Positions 26,765-34,503 of a stretch of DNA of 64,000 nt are shown one piece after another; position 1 is the first letter of the stretch; every line of letters starts with the position of its first letter. The position numbers were made by a program, and so were the translations under genes. Origin of the DNA: Streptomyces sp. Ag109_O5-1 (GTDB lineage Bacteria; Actinomycetota; Actinomycetes; Streptomycetales; Streptomycetaceae). The stretch is taken from assembly GCF_003814875.1 (NCBI RefSeq), contig NZ_RKQF01000001.1:806001-870000 (forward strand), read 5' to 3'. Under the pieces are notes generated by a model. It was not told the DNA's origin. It searched no databases and saw only the letters and a program-made list of their open reading frames with translations.

Positions 26765-27262
26765 TCAGCGCACCGGCGAGTCGACGCGCTGGAGGATGCG
26801 CTCGGCATCCTGGCCGAGCCGGCGGAGCCGTTCGGGAGACAGGTTGTCCACGACGAGGTGACGGACGTTGGCCACATGCGCGGGCGCGGCCGACTCCAGT
26901 TTCCGCATGCCCTCGGGCAGCAGGATGGCGTTGGTGAACCGCCCGTCGGCCGGGTCCGGTTCACGCCGGACGTAACCGCGCTTCTCCAGCCGCTTCACCA
27001 GGTGCGACAGTCGGGACAGCGATGAGTTGGTCTCCTCCGCGAGGGTGCTCATCCGCAGGGTCCACTCGGGCGCCTCGGCCAGCATGGCCATGGCCATGTA
27101 CTCGACCATGCTGAGGTCCGCGTCCCGCTGCAACTGGGCGTCCAGGGCCCAGGGAAGCCGGGTGATCAGCCGCACCACCGACATCCATGAGGCCAGTTCG
27201 GCCGGTGTGAGCCACAGGTCGGCATGCTCGTCGGCCGGCCGCGATGTGTCGGGGGTGGTCAT
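26765..27262 (-). CDS. MarR family transcriptional regulator
   Basis: 165-aa winged-helix regulator, intact. It has a long N-terminal helix (LWLTPAELASWMSVVRLITR), the recognition helix region NSSLSRLSHLVKRLEKRGYV and the wing PADGRFTNAILLPEG. The ATG at 27262 is the first good start. Downstream is the patch of broken genes, upstream a 645-bp non-coding stretch, so its target is not evident. Confidence 0.92.
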   Translation of the reverse strand: MTTPDTSRPADEHADLWLTPAELASWMSVVRLITRLPWALDAQLQRDADLSMVEYMAMAMLAEAPEWTLRMSTLAEETNSSLSRLSHLVKRLEKRGYVRREPDPADGRFTNAILLPEGMRKLESAAPAHVANVRHLVVDNLSPERLRRLGQDAERILQRVDSPVR

Positions 27263-27907
27263 TTCGGGAGCGTACCAGCCGGGACACGGCGGTCGGCGGG
27301 CCGGAACCGCCGGTCCGGGCACCGGGTCGCGTGCCGCGCGGTCCCCCTCGGATCACTTGTCCCTTCATGTGATCCGCGACCCTCACGTCTCACTCCCTCT
27401 GCGACGTCGGACGGGTGCCGGGGCCGTACCGGCCCGGATGGGCAGGTCGCCGTCGCGCGGGCGCCGCCCGCGGCGTCCATGGTCCACGGCGACGAGCTCG
27501 ACGTGGATCGACAGGGCAGCAGGTCCAGGGAACGCGACGGCCGTGCGCAGCCGGTGCCGGCAGTCGGGCCGGTGCCGTGGCGGCGTACGACCGGGCGACC
27601 TCCAGGTGCGCCTGCGCCTCCTCCAGGCGGTACGCGTCCAGGGCGGCGAGCAGGTCACGGCGGTCGATGAGCCCGGGCCGCCCCCGGGCCGGATCACCTG
27701 GGGCCGATAGGGAGGGCGTCGCGCCATGTCCGTCGGGCACGCGGCCGGCCTGGCCGATGTGAATCACCGCACTCCGGTGATGACCTGTCACCCACCCGCC
27801 GGAGAGCGTGAGTTCGCCCTTCACCGCCCTCGGGGTGGATCCGGCACGGACACCGAGCAGATCATCCGGAGGGCCTCGATCGGTTCGGCCGGCGCCTGTC
27901 GCCCGGC
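27263..27907. other. 645-bp stretch without a confident gene
   Basis: No frame on either strand shows a convincing start with family-like sequence. On the minus strand around 27590-27700 a short run (LIDRRDLLAALDAYRLEEAQ) looks protein-like, and a frame-shifted piece near 27460-27520 (SIHVELVAVDHG) may belong to the same lost gene. Together with the decayed genes to the left, this suggests further erosion. No repeat or RNA gene was recognised. Confidence 0.45.
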
Positions 27908-29407
27908 TCACCGCCGGCCGAGGCCGGACGGCGGCACGATCTCCGTCTTGAGGATCTTGCCGGTGGGCCCCTTGGGCAGGGTGTCCGCGATCCACACCTT
28001 TCGCGGGTACTTGTAGGCAGCGACCTGGCCCTTGACGTACTCACGGAGTTCCTCGGCCGTCGTCCGGGCCCCCGGCCGGAGCACCACCGCCGCGCCGACC
28101 TCCTCGCCGAGATCGGGGTCGGGAATGCCGATGACCGCGGCATCGGCAACGGCCGGGTGCTCGTACAGCACTTCCTCGACCTCGCGGGGGTACACGTTGT
28201 ACCCGCCCCGGATGATCACGTCCTTCTTCCGTCCGACGATCCAGAGGTAGCCGTCCCGGTCCACCCGGCCGAGGTCGCCGGTGTGGAACCAGCCGTCCCG
28301 GATGGCGGCAGCGGTCTCCTCGGGGCGCTTCCAGTAGCGCTTCATCACGTTGTGCCCGCGGACCGTGATCTCGCCGGTCTCCCCCTGCGGTACCTCCGTG
28401 CCGTTGTCGACCAGCCGCACCTGGACACCCGGGATCGGGATGCCGACCGAACCGGGCCTGGGCCCGGCCTGCAGGGTGTTGACCGAGACGACGGGCGAGG
28501 TCTCCGAGAGTCCGTAGCCTTCGAGTACGGCGCAGCCGAACGCGGTCCGGAAGTCCTGCTGCACCTGGACCGGCATCGCCGCGCCGCCGGCGAGGCACGC
28601 GCGCAGCCGGGAGACGTCGTAGGCCTCCTTGCCGGGCTGGCGCACGAGCCTGCTGTACACCGTCGGCACCCCGGCGAAGACGGTGACCCCGTGCTTCTCG
28701 ACGACGGCGAGCGCCTTGGCCGCGTCGAAACGCGGCAGCAGCGTGAGGCACGCGCCGGAGGTCACGGCGGCGTTGAGGGTGCAGGTCTGCCCGAAGGCGT
28801 GGAACAGGGGCAGTCCGCCGAAGATCACGTCGTCGGGGGTGAGCCGGAACACTTCGGTGGCCGCGATGTGGCAGTTCTGGGCGAGGTTGGCGTGGGTCAG
28901 TTCGGCGCCCTTGGGCCGACCGGTGGTACCCGAGGTGTAGAGCACGACCGCGGTGTCGTCCGGCTGACGCACCGTCGGTTCGTCCAACGGCGTTGCGGAC
29001 CGCAGCAGTTCGTCGAAGGCGCCGGGACCGACGACGACCGCCTCCGCGTCCGCCCGCCGTGCGCCTTCGTGTGCCTCGTCGGCGAAGTCGTGCCAGGCGA
29101 ACAGCAGCCGGGCCCCTGAGTCGTCGAGGTAGTAGTCGATCTCGCGGGCCTTCAGCAGGGGGTTCATCGGGACCACGACGCCACCGGCCCGCAGGACGCC
29201 GTAGTACACGAGGGCGAACTCCGGCACGTTGGGCAGCATGAGCGCGACCCGGTCGCCTGGCCGCACACCGCGCTCCCGGAGCAGTCCGGCCGTGCGGGCG
29301 CTGAGCTCGTCGAGCTCCCGGTAGGAGACGGCGGCGTCCCCCAGGCGGAGCGCGAGGCGGTCCGGATACGTCCGGGCGCTGCTCACCAGGTGGGATGCGA
29401 GGTTCAT
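27908..29407 (-). CDS. Long-chain-acyl-CoA ligase-type AMP-forming enzyme
   Basis: 499-aa ANL-superfamily ligase. The phosphate loop YTSGTTGRPKGAEL, the GYGLSETSP motif, the YWKRPEETAAAI segment and the C-terminal catalytic lysine in PKGPTGKILK are all present. It activates a carboxylic acid as the CoA thioester. The ATG follows GGAAAGGAGC. It is divergent from the PucR gene and should be the entry enzyme of the CoA-dependent catabolic cluster. Its role parallels CaiC, but the substrate is not fixed. Confidence 0.92.
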   Translation of the reverse strand: MNLASHLVSSARTYPDRLALRLGDAAVSYRELDELSARTAGLLRERGVRPGDRVALMLPNVPEFALVYYGVLRAGGVVVPMNPLLKAREIDYYLDDSGARLLFAWHDFADEAHEGARRADAEAVVVGPGAFDELLRSATPLDEPTVRQPDDTAVVLYTSGTTGRPKGAELTHANLAQNCHIAATEVFRLTPDDVIFGGLPLFHAFGQTCTLNAAVTSGACLTLLPRFDAAKALAVVEKHGVTVFAGVPTVYSRLVRQPGKEAYDVSRLRACLAGGAAMPVQVQQDFRTAFGCAVLEGYGLSETSPVVSVNTLQAGPRPGSVGIPIPGVQVRLVDNGTEVPQGETGEITVRGHNVMKRYWKRPEETAAAIRDGWFHTGDLGRVDRDGYLWIVGRKKDVIIRGGYNVYPREVEEVLYEHPAVADAAVIGIPDPDLGEEVGAAVVLRPGARTTAEELREYVKGQVAAYKYPRKVWIADTLPKGPTGKILKTEIVPPSGLGRR

Positions 29408-29462
29408 GTCCGCTCCTTTCCGTCGTGACCGGGTAAGAGGCTAGGCCTGGACCGCGGAACGG

Positions 29463-29514
29463 CCACTGGACGCTCAATACGACCTTCCCCCGGGAATTGG
29501 TGCCATCGGACCAA
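29463..29514. promoter_or_regulatory. Bipartite regulatory motif, copy 1 (ligase / PucR)
   Basis: CCACTGGACGC (29463-29473) is followed, 34 bp start to start, by the inverted repeat TTGGTGCCATCGGACCAA (29497-29514). The same two elements at identical spacing occur at 34221-34272. This copy lies between the divergent ligase and PucR genes. The likely reader is the PucR-type regulator encoded beside it. Confidence 0.7.
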
Positions 29515-29552
29515 AGCAGAGGGATTACGAGGCACACTGTAGGATTCCCTCT

Positions 29553-30815
29553 ATGGCTGCGGAGCGTCCCGATGCCGTGAAGCAACTTTCCGTGGTCGCG
29601 GAGAACGTAGGGTCACGCCTCCCGGACGTCAGCCGTGACATCGGTGAGTATGTTCTTGCCGAGATCCCGGAGCTGCGGGGCGACTCGACCGTCGTGAAAA
29701 TCCTGCAGGCCAGCATCGCGGAAAACGTCGCCACATTGCTGCACGTATTCGAGAACGACATTCCGCTGGAGAAGATCGAGGGGCCGGCGGCCGCTCTGGA
29801 ATACGCCAGGAGGCTGGCCCAGCGGGGTATCCCCCTCAGCGCGATGGTCAGGGCCTACCGGCTGGGGCACTGGCGTTTTCTGCAGTGGTGCCTGGACGAA
29901 CTCAACCGCGAGAACGCCGACGACGACCTGCACACCGCGACCAGCCGGCGCATGCTGAGGGTGAGCTTCGGTTACATCGACCGGGTCACCGAGCACGCCA
30001 TCCTGGTCTACCAGCACGAACGCGACAACTGGCTGCTCAGCCAGACCGCGGCGCGTGCCGCGCGGGTGCGGGACGTGCTCGCCGAGGACGATGTCGACCT
30101 CAACCGGGTCGAGCCGTCGCTCGGTTACCGTCTGCGTCAGCACCACCTGGGGCTGGTGGCCTGGTTGCCCACGCTGACGGACGGGGGCGAGGGAATCGCC
30201 CGGCTGCACCGGACCGCGGACGAGTTGGCCCATCGGATCTCCTGTTCCGCGAGGCCGCTCTTCGTTCCCCGGGACGCGATTCTGTCCTGGATCTGGCTGC
30301 CGCTCGGCTCACACACCGACGCACCCCTGGAACAACTGTCGAACGCCCTTGAGAACAGCGATTCCTCGGTACATGTGTGCGCCGGGGACGTGGGGTACGG
30401 AATCGAGGGATTCCGCTCCAGTCACCGGCAGGCACTGCGCACACAGGAACTCGCCGCGGCGGCGGATCCCATTCCTCGATTCACCGACTTCTCCACCGTC
30501 GCCCCCATAGCCCTGATGGCCACGAACATCGACGACATGCGGTCGTGGGTCTGGAGCGCCCTGGGTCCGCTGGCCGTCGACGACGAGAACAGCGCGCGGC
30601 TGCGGGAGACGGCCCTGATATTCCTCGACCACGGCTGCAGTTACACCGCGACCGCCAGCGCCCAGATCCTGCACAAGAACACCGTCCAGTACCGCATCCG
30701 GAAAGCCGAGGAGATCATGGGCCGCCCGGTCCAGGCAGGCCACACCGATCTCGAGATAGCGCTGCGGGCCGTCCGGTACCTCGGCTCGACCCTTCTGCGC
30801 ACCGAGCCGGCCTGA
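29553..30815 (+). CDS. PucR/CdaR-type helix-turn-helix regulator
   Basis: 420-aa regulator with the PucR C-terminal helix-turn-helix (LIFLDHGCSYTATASAQIL, then HKNTVQYRIRKAEEIMG). The N-terminal two thirds is a long helical region with no ligand motif that I recognise. PucR-type proteins usually control the catabolic genes next to them. This gene divides the ligase from the crotonase/CoA-transferase/dehydrogenase operon. A shared motif in front of both divergent promoters of the cluster may be its binding site. Confidence 0.92.
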   Translation: MAAERPDAVKQLSVVAENVGSRLPDVSRDIGEYVLAEIPELRGDSTVVKILQASIAENVATLLHVFENDIPLEKIEGPAAALEYARRLAQRGIPLSAMVRAYRLGHWRFLQWCLDELNRENADDDLHTATSRRMLRVSFGYIDRVTEHAILVYQHERDNWLLSQTAARAARVRDVLAEDDVDLNRVEPSLGYRLRQHHLGLVAWLPTLTDGGEGIARLHRTADELAHRISCSARPLFVPRDAILSWIWLPLGSHTDAPLEQLSNALENSDSSVHVCAGDVGYGIEGFRSSHRQALRTQELAAAADPIPRFTDFSTVAPIALMATNIDDMRSWVWSALGPLAVDDENSARLRETALIFLDHGCSYTATASAQILHKNTVQYRIRKAEEIMGRPVQAGHTDLEIALRAVRYLGSTLLRTEPA

Positions 30816-30820
30816 CGCCG

Positions 30821-31600
30821 TCAGTTGCCCTGCCAGTGCGGCTGGCGGTGCTCCGCGAAGGCGTGGGCGCCCTCCTGGGCGTCGTGGGAGGCCAGTACCG
30901 GTTCGGCGATCAGGTCCTGGTCGGTGAAGGCGTCCTGGTCGCTGAAGGCCCGCCGCTCGTTGACGACACGCTTCACCGCCTCGACGGCCAGGGGTGCGTT
31001 GAGCGCGATGCTGCTGGCCAGCTCCAGGGCCCTCGTCAGTGCCTGGCCCGGTTCCGTCAGCTCGTTGACCAGACCGAACCGCTCCGCGCGCTCGGCGGGC
31101 AGCTTCCCGCCGGTGAGGAGGAGTTCGAGCGCGATGTTGTGCGGGATGCGTTCCGGCAGACGTACCATGCCGCCTTCGGGCGGCACGATACCGTAGCGGA
31201 CCTCGGTCTGCCCGAAGGTGGCGTCGCGTGCGGCCACGATCATGTCGCAGGCGAGCGCCATCTCGGTGCCGCCGCCCAGCGCGTAGCCCTCGACGGCGGC
31301 GATGAGCGGGGTCGTGATCCGGGCGCGGGTGATACCGGCGAAGCCCCGTGCGCCGACGATGGGTTTGTCCCCGGCCGCGAAGGCCTTCAGGTCCATGCCG
31401 GCGCTGAAGACGCCGCCGGCACCGGTGAGGATGCCGACCCTGAGGTCGTCACGGGCCTCCAGTGTGTCGATGGCGGCCGCGAGGGCCCGTGCGGTGGCCC
31501 CGTCTATGGCGTTGCGGGCGGCCGGCCGGTCGATGGTGATGACGAAGATGCCGTCGATCTCCTCGGTCCGTACGGTCGGTGTGTTCATGCCCGTGGTCAT
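30821..31600 (-). CDS. Enoyl-CoA hydratase/isomerase (crotonase family, CaiD-like)
   Basis: 259-aa crotonase. The oxyanion-hole segments are present (FSAGMDLKAFAAGD and AVEGYALGGGTEMALACD), as is the glutamate region PPEGGMVRLPERI. ATG 31600 follows AAGGGAG. It is the last gene of a three-gene minus-strand operon after the acyl-CoA dehydrogenase and CoA transferase. Length and setting resemble CaiD, which hydrates crotonobetainyl-CoA. The real substrate is unproven. Confidence 0.92.
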   Translation of the reverse strand: MTTGMNTPTVRTEEIDGIFVITIDRPAARNAIDGATARALAAAIDTLEARDDLRVGILTGAGGVFSAGMDLKAFAAGDKPIVGARGFAGITRARITTPLIAAVEGYALGGGTEMALACDMIVAARDATFGQTEVRYGIVPPEGGMVRLPERIPHNIALELLLTGGKLPAERAERFGLVNELTEPGQALTRALELASSIALNAPLAVEAVKRVVNERRAFSDQDAFTDQDLIAEPVLASHDAQEGAHAFAEHRQPHWQGN

Positions 31601-31634
31601 GACGTGTCTCCCTTCACTGTGGCTTCGGACGACT

Positions 31635-32852
31635 TCAGGCGACGGCACCGGCGGTGCGCAGTTCCTCGACCCCGGCGGCGTCGAACCCGATGTCGCGGAG
31701 CACCGCCTCGGTGTGTTCGCCCAGGTCGGGGGCCGGGCGCGGACGGACCTTCTGCTCCTGGTCCAGCCGCACGGGGCTGTCGATGGTCAGGTGCGGCTCC
31801 GCGCTGCCGTCGTCAATCGGCACGAGGATCTTGTTGGCCACGAGCTGGGGGTCGTGGGCGAACTCCTCGATCGTCTGGGCGACCCCGTAGGTGAGGCCCG
31901 CGGCGTCGAGCACCTGGCGCCACTCGGCCAGCGGCCGGGCCGCGAACGTCTTGTCCAGCAGGCCGGCGATCTCCGCGGCATGGGCACGGCGGCTCTGCGA
32001 GTCGGCGTAGCGCGGGTTCTGGGCGGCCTCGGGGTGGCCGATGGCTTCGAGGAACAGCGGGACCTGCTTGTCCTCGTTGGCGAAGGCCAGCATCAGCCAG
32101 CGGTCGTCCGCGGTGCGGTAGGTGTTGGCCAGCGCGTTCGGCGGATCGGTCCGGTCGAGCGGGCGGGGGGCCTTTCCTCCGACCAGGACGGCCTGCAGCC
32201 ACATGCCCGCCGACCAGGCACCCTCGGCCACCAGTGAGGCGGTCACCCGTGCGCCCTCGCCGGTCTTCTCCCGCCGGTACAGCGCGGTCATGATCCCGGC
32301 GAACAGGGTGATCGCCGTCGGGTGGTCGCCCGATCCGAACGCGTTGATCGCCGGCGGCGCGTCGTGCTGACGTGTCACGTCCATCAGGCCGCTGCGGGCC
32401 CAGAAGGCGGTCACGTCGAACCCGGGCAGGTTCGCGTCCGGCCCCTCCTCGCCGAAGCCGGTGACATCGGCGTAGACCAGTCGCGGGTTGAGGGAGGCCA
32501 GGTCGTCGTAGTCCAGGCCCAGCTTGGCGCGGGTGCGCGGCGGGAAGTTGGTCACCAGCACGTCCGCCCAGGTCACCAGTCGTTCGACCACGGTGCGGGC
32601 GCCTGGCGACTTCAGGTTGAGCGCGATGCTGCGCTTGTTGCGGTTGTCCAGCTGCCAGGGGTAGTTGACCCCCTCGACCCGGGGGTTCGGTGGCATGCGG
32701 CTGAGCGAACGGTAGGCATCGCCCACGCCCGGTGGTTCCACCTTGACGACGTCGGCGCCGAAGTCACCGAGGATGGTGGCCGCGGCGGGCCCCGCGATGA
32801 AGCTCGCGAGATCGACGACGTGCAGTCCCTGCAGGAGGGGCGTGCTGCTCAT
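31635..32852 (-). CDS. CaiB/BaiF family III CoA transferase
   Basis: 405-aa family III CoA transferase. It begins with the typical LQGLHVVDLASFIAGPAAA, and the catalytic aspartate is in FGSGDHPTA (Asp176). DNRNKRSIALNL and the DVLVTNFPPRTRAKLGLDY segment also fit. It moves CoA between acids, so it can recycle CoA within the pathway. It lies 34 bp ahead of the crotonase gene and 20 bp after the acyl-CoA dehydrogenase gene. Confidence 0.93.
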   Translation of the reverse strand: MSSTPLLQGLHVVDLASFIAGPAAATILGDFGADVVKVEPPGVGDAYRSLSRMPPNPRVEGVNYPWQLDNRNKRSIALNLKSPGARTVVERLVTWADVLVTNFPPRTRAKLGLDYDDLASLNPRLVYADVTGFGEEGPDANLPGFDVTAFWARSGLMDVTRQHDAPPAINAFGSGDHPTAITLFAGIMTALYRREKTGEGARVTASLVAEGAWSAGMWLQAVLVGGKAPRPLDRTDPPNALANTYRTADDRWLMLAFANEDKQVPLFLEAIGHPEAAQNPRYADSQSRRAHAAEIAGLLDKTFAARPLAEWRQVLDAAGLTYGVAQTIEEFAHDPQLVANKILVPIDDGSAEPHLTIDSPVRLDQEQKVRPRPAPDLGEHTEAVLRDIGFDAAGVEELRTAGAVA

Positions 32853-32872
32853 GACGACTCCTCGTCCTGCGG

Positions 32873-34150
32873 TCAGTGCTGGCTGGGCGCCACGGGCACG
32901 AAGGCGTTGAAGCCGGTGATGTCACGGCCGACGATCAGTGCCTGCACGGTGTCGGTGCCCTCGTAGGTGTCGATGGCCTCGATGTCGCACAGGTGCCGGG
33001 CCACGTGGTAGTCGAGAACGATCCCGTTGCCGCCGAGCATGTCGCGGGCGTCGGCGAGGATGGCCCGGGCCCGTTCGGTGTAGTGCATCTTGGCGAGTGA
33101 GACCCGGGGCATCGAGTAGTCGCCCTCGTCCAGCAACTGGCTGAGCCGGAACTGCATGCACAGCATGTCGGTGATGTCCGCGAGCATCCGGGAGAGCCGG
33201 TACTGGATGAGCTGGAAGGCGGCCAGGGGCATCCCGAACTGCCTGCGCTGCTTGGCGTGGGCCAGGGCGGTCTCGTAACCGGCGATGGCGGCGCCGAGCG
33301 ACTCCCAGGCGACGCAGAACCGCGAGGCCAGCAGGACCTTCTCGGTGTCGCGGAAAGTCTGGGCGTTCGCCAGCCGGTTGTCGGCGGGCACCCGGACGTC
33401 GGTGAGGGAGATCTGTGCGTTCTGCACACAGCGCAGCGCCGTCTTGCCCTTGATGACCGTGCATTCGAACCCGGGCATGCCCTTCTCGACGACATAGCCG
33501 CCCACGTGCCCGTCGTCGCCACGGGCCCAGATGATCGTGTAGTCGGCGAACGAGGCGTTGCCGATCCATCTCTTGTAACCGTTGATGACGTAGGAGTCGC
33601 CGTCCTTGCGCGCGGTCGTCTCCAGTTTGACCACGTCCGAGCCGTGCGTGGGCTCGGTCAGGCCGAAGGCGCCGATCTTCTCCAGCCGTGCCATCGGCGG
33701 GAGGAAGCGCTGCTTCTGCTCCTCCGAGCCATGCAGGGCGATCGACATCATGGCCAGGGCCGACTGGACGCCGGTGAACGTCGAGACGCTCAGATCGCCC
33801 CGGGCCAGTTCGAGGATGACCAGGCCGGCCGTCACATTGCTCATCCCCGGGCAGCCGTACCCCTCGATCTGGAAGCCCGCGATGTTCAGCTGCGCCAGCT
33901 TGGGCACCAGCTCGAAGGGGAACTCCGCCCGCTCCCAGTACGGGTTGATGATCGGTATGACCTCCTGGTCCATGAACTCGCGGACCTTCTTCTTGAGCGC
34001 GCGCTGTTCGTCGGTGAGCAGGTTGTCCAGAAGGAAGTAGTCGGAGAACTCCGGTCCGCCCAGAACGGGCGGCTCCACCCCGGACGAGTTCCCGTCGGGG
34101 CTCGCGACAGCGTGGTCCCGGCCGACCGCTGCGCCGTGTGTCGCCTTCAT
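32873..34150 (-). CDS. Acyl-CoA dehydrogenase (glutaryl-CoA dehydrogenase-like)
   Basis: 425-aa FAD enzyme. It has FGLTEPTHGSDV, the RWIGNASFADYTIIWAR segment and the C-terminal DTYEGTDTVQ in which Glu397 is the probable catalytic base, as in glutaryl-CoA dehydrogenases. The first 35 residues are an extra low-complexity leader. ATG 34150 follows GGAAGGAAC. It is the first gene of the minus-strand operon and faces the dehydrogenase-propeller gene across a 353-bp regulatory region. Confidence 0.93.
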   Translation of the reverse strand: MKATHGAAVGRDHAVASPDGNSSGVEPPVLGGPEFSDYFLLDNLLTDEQRALKKKVREFMDQEVIPIINPYWERAEFPFELVPKLAQLNIAGFQIEGYGCPGMSNVTAGLVILELARGDLSVSTFTGVQSALAMMSIALHGSEEQKQRFLPPMARLEKIGAFGLTEPTHGSDVVKLETTARKDGDSYVINGYKRWIGNASFADYTIIWARGDDGHVGGYVVEKGMPGFECTVIKGKTALRCVQNAQISLTDVRVPADNRLANAQTFRDTEKVLLASRFCVAWESLGAAIAGYETALAHAKQRRQFGMPLAAFQLIQYRLSRMLADITDMLCMQFRLSQLLDEGDYSMPRVSLAKMHYTERARAILADARDMLGGNGIVLDYHVARHLCDIEAIDTYEGTDTVQALIVGRDITGFNAFVPVAPSQH

Positions 34151-34220
34151 GTGCCGTTCCTTCCGATCGGGGATCCGATGGGGTCGGTGCGAACGACGCT
34201 AGGAGGGCGCGGGGGCAGAA

Positions 34221-34272
34221 CCACTGGGCGCGGAACACCACATTGTCCGCCGATTTGGTGCCCTTGTACCAA
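34221..34272. promoter_or_regulatory. Bipartite regulatory motif, copy 2 (dehydrogenase / fusion gene)
   Basis: CCACTGGGCGC (34221-34231) and TTGGTGCCCTTGTACCAA (34255-34272), again 34 bp start to start. The 18-bp part differs from copy 1 at only three positions. A further related piece, GGTGCCCTGTACC plus a GTACCGCGGTAC palindrome, lies at 34358-34377. The rest of the 34151-34503 gap holds only short palindromes (GGCCGG-GTA-CCGGCC at 34342-34356) and no gene. Confidence 0.7.
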
Positions 34273-34503
34273 TCGGCCGGTGAGGCGCTCTCCGCGCCCG
34301 CCGACACGGCGCTTCGCCGAGCGGGGTGCCCTGCAGTGCCGGGCCGGGTACCGGCCGGGTGCCCTGTACCGCGGTACCAAGGACGCGCTCGAATCCTGGG
34401 CGCGCAGCCCGATGCGCCGGTTTCCCTGCCGGCCGAGGCTTGAGCTGTGGCCGTCGTTCCCTCCCCCGCCACCCGTGGCCGACTTCAGGAGCAGTGATCA
34501 GCC

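Noticed and set aside
27390..27995. 201-codon minus-strand frame upstream of the ligase end
   Set aside because: It overlaps the end of the ligase gene, has mixed composition, and only a short run looks protein-like. It was kept as non-coding or eroded sequence.
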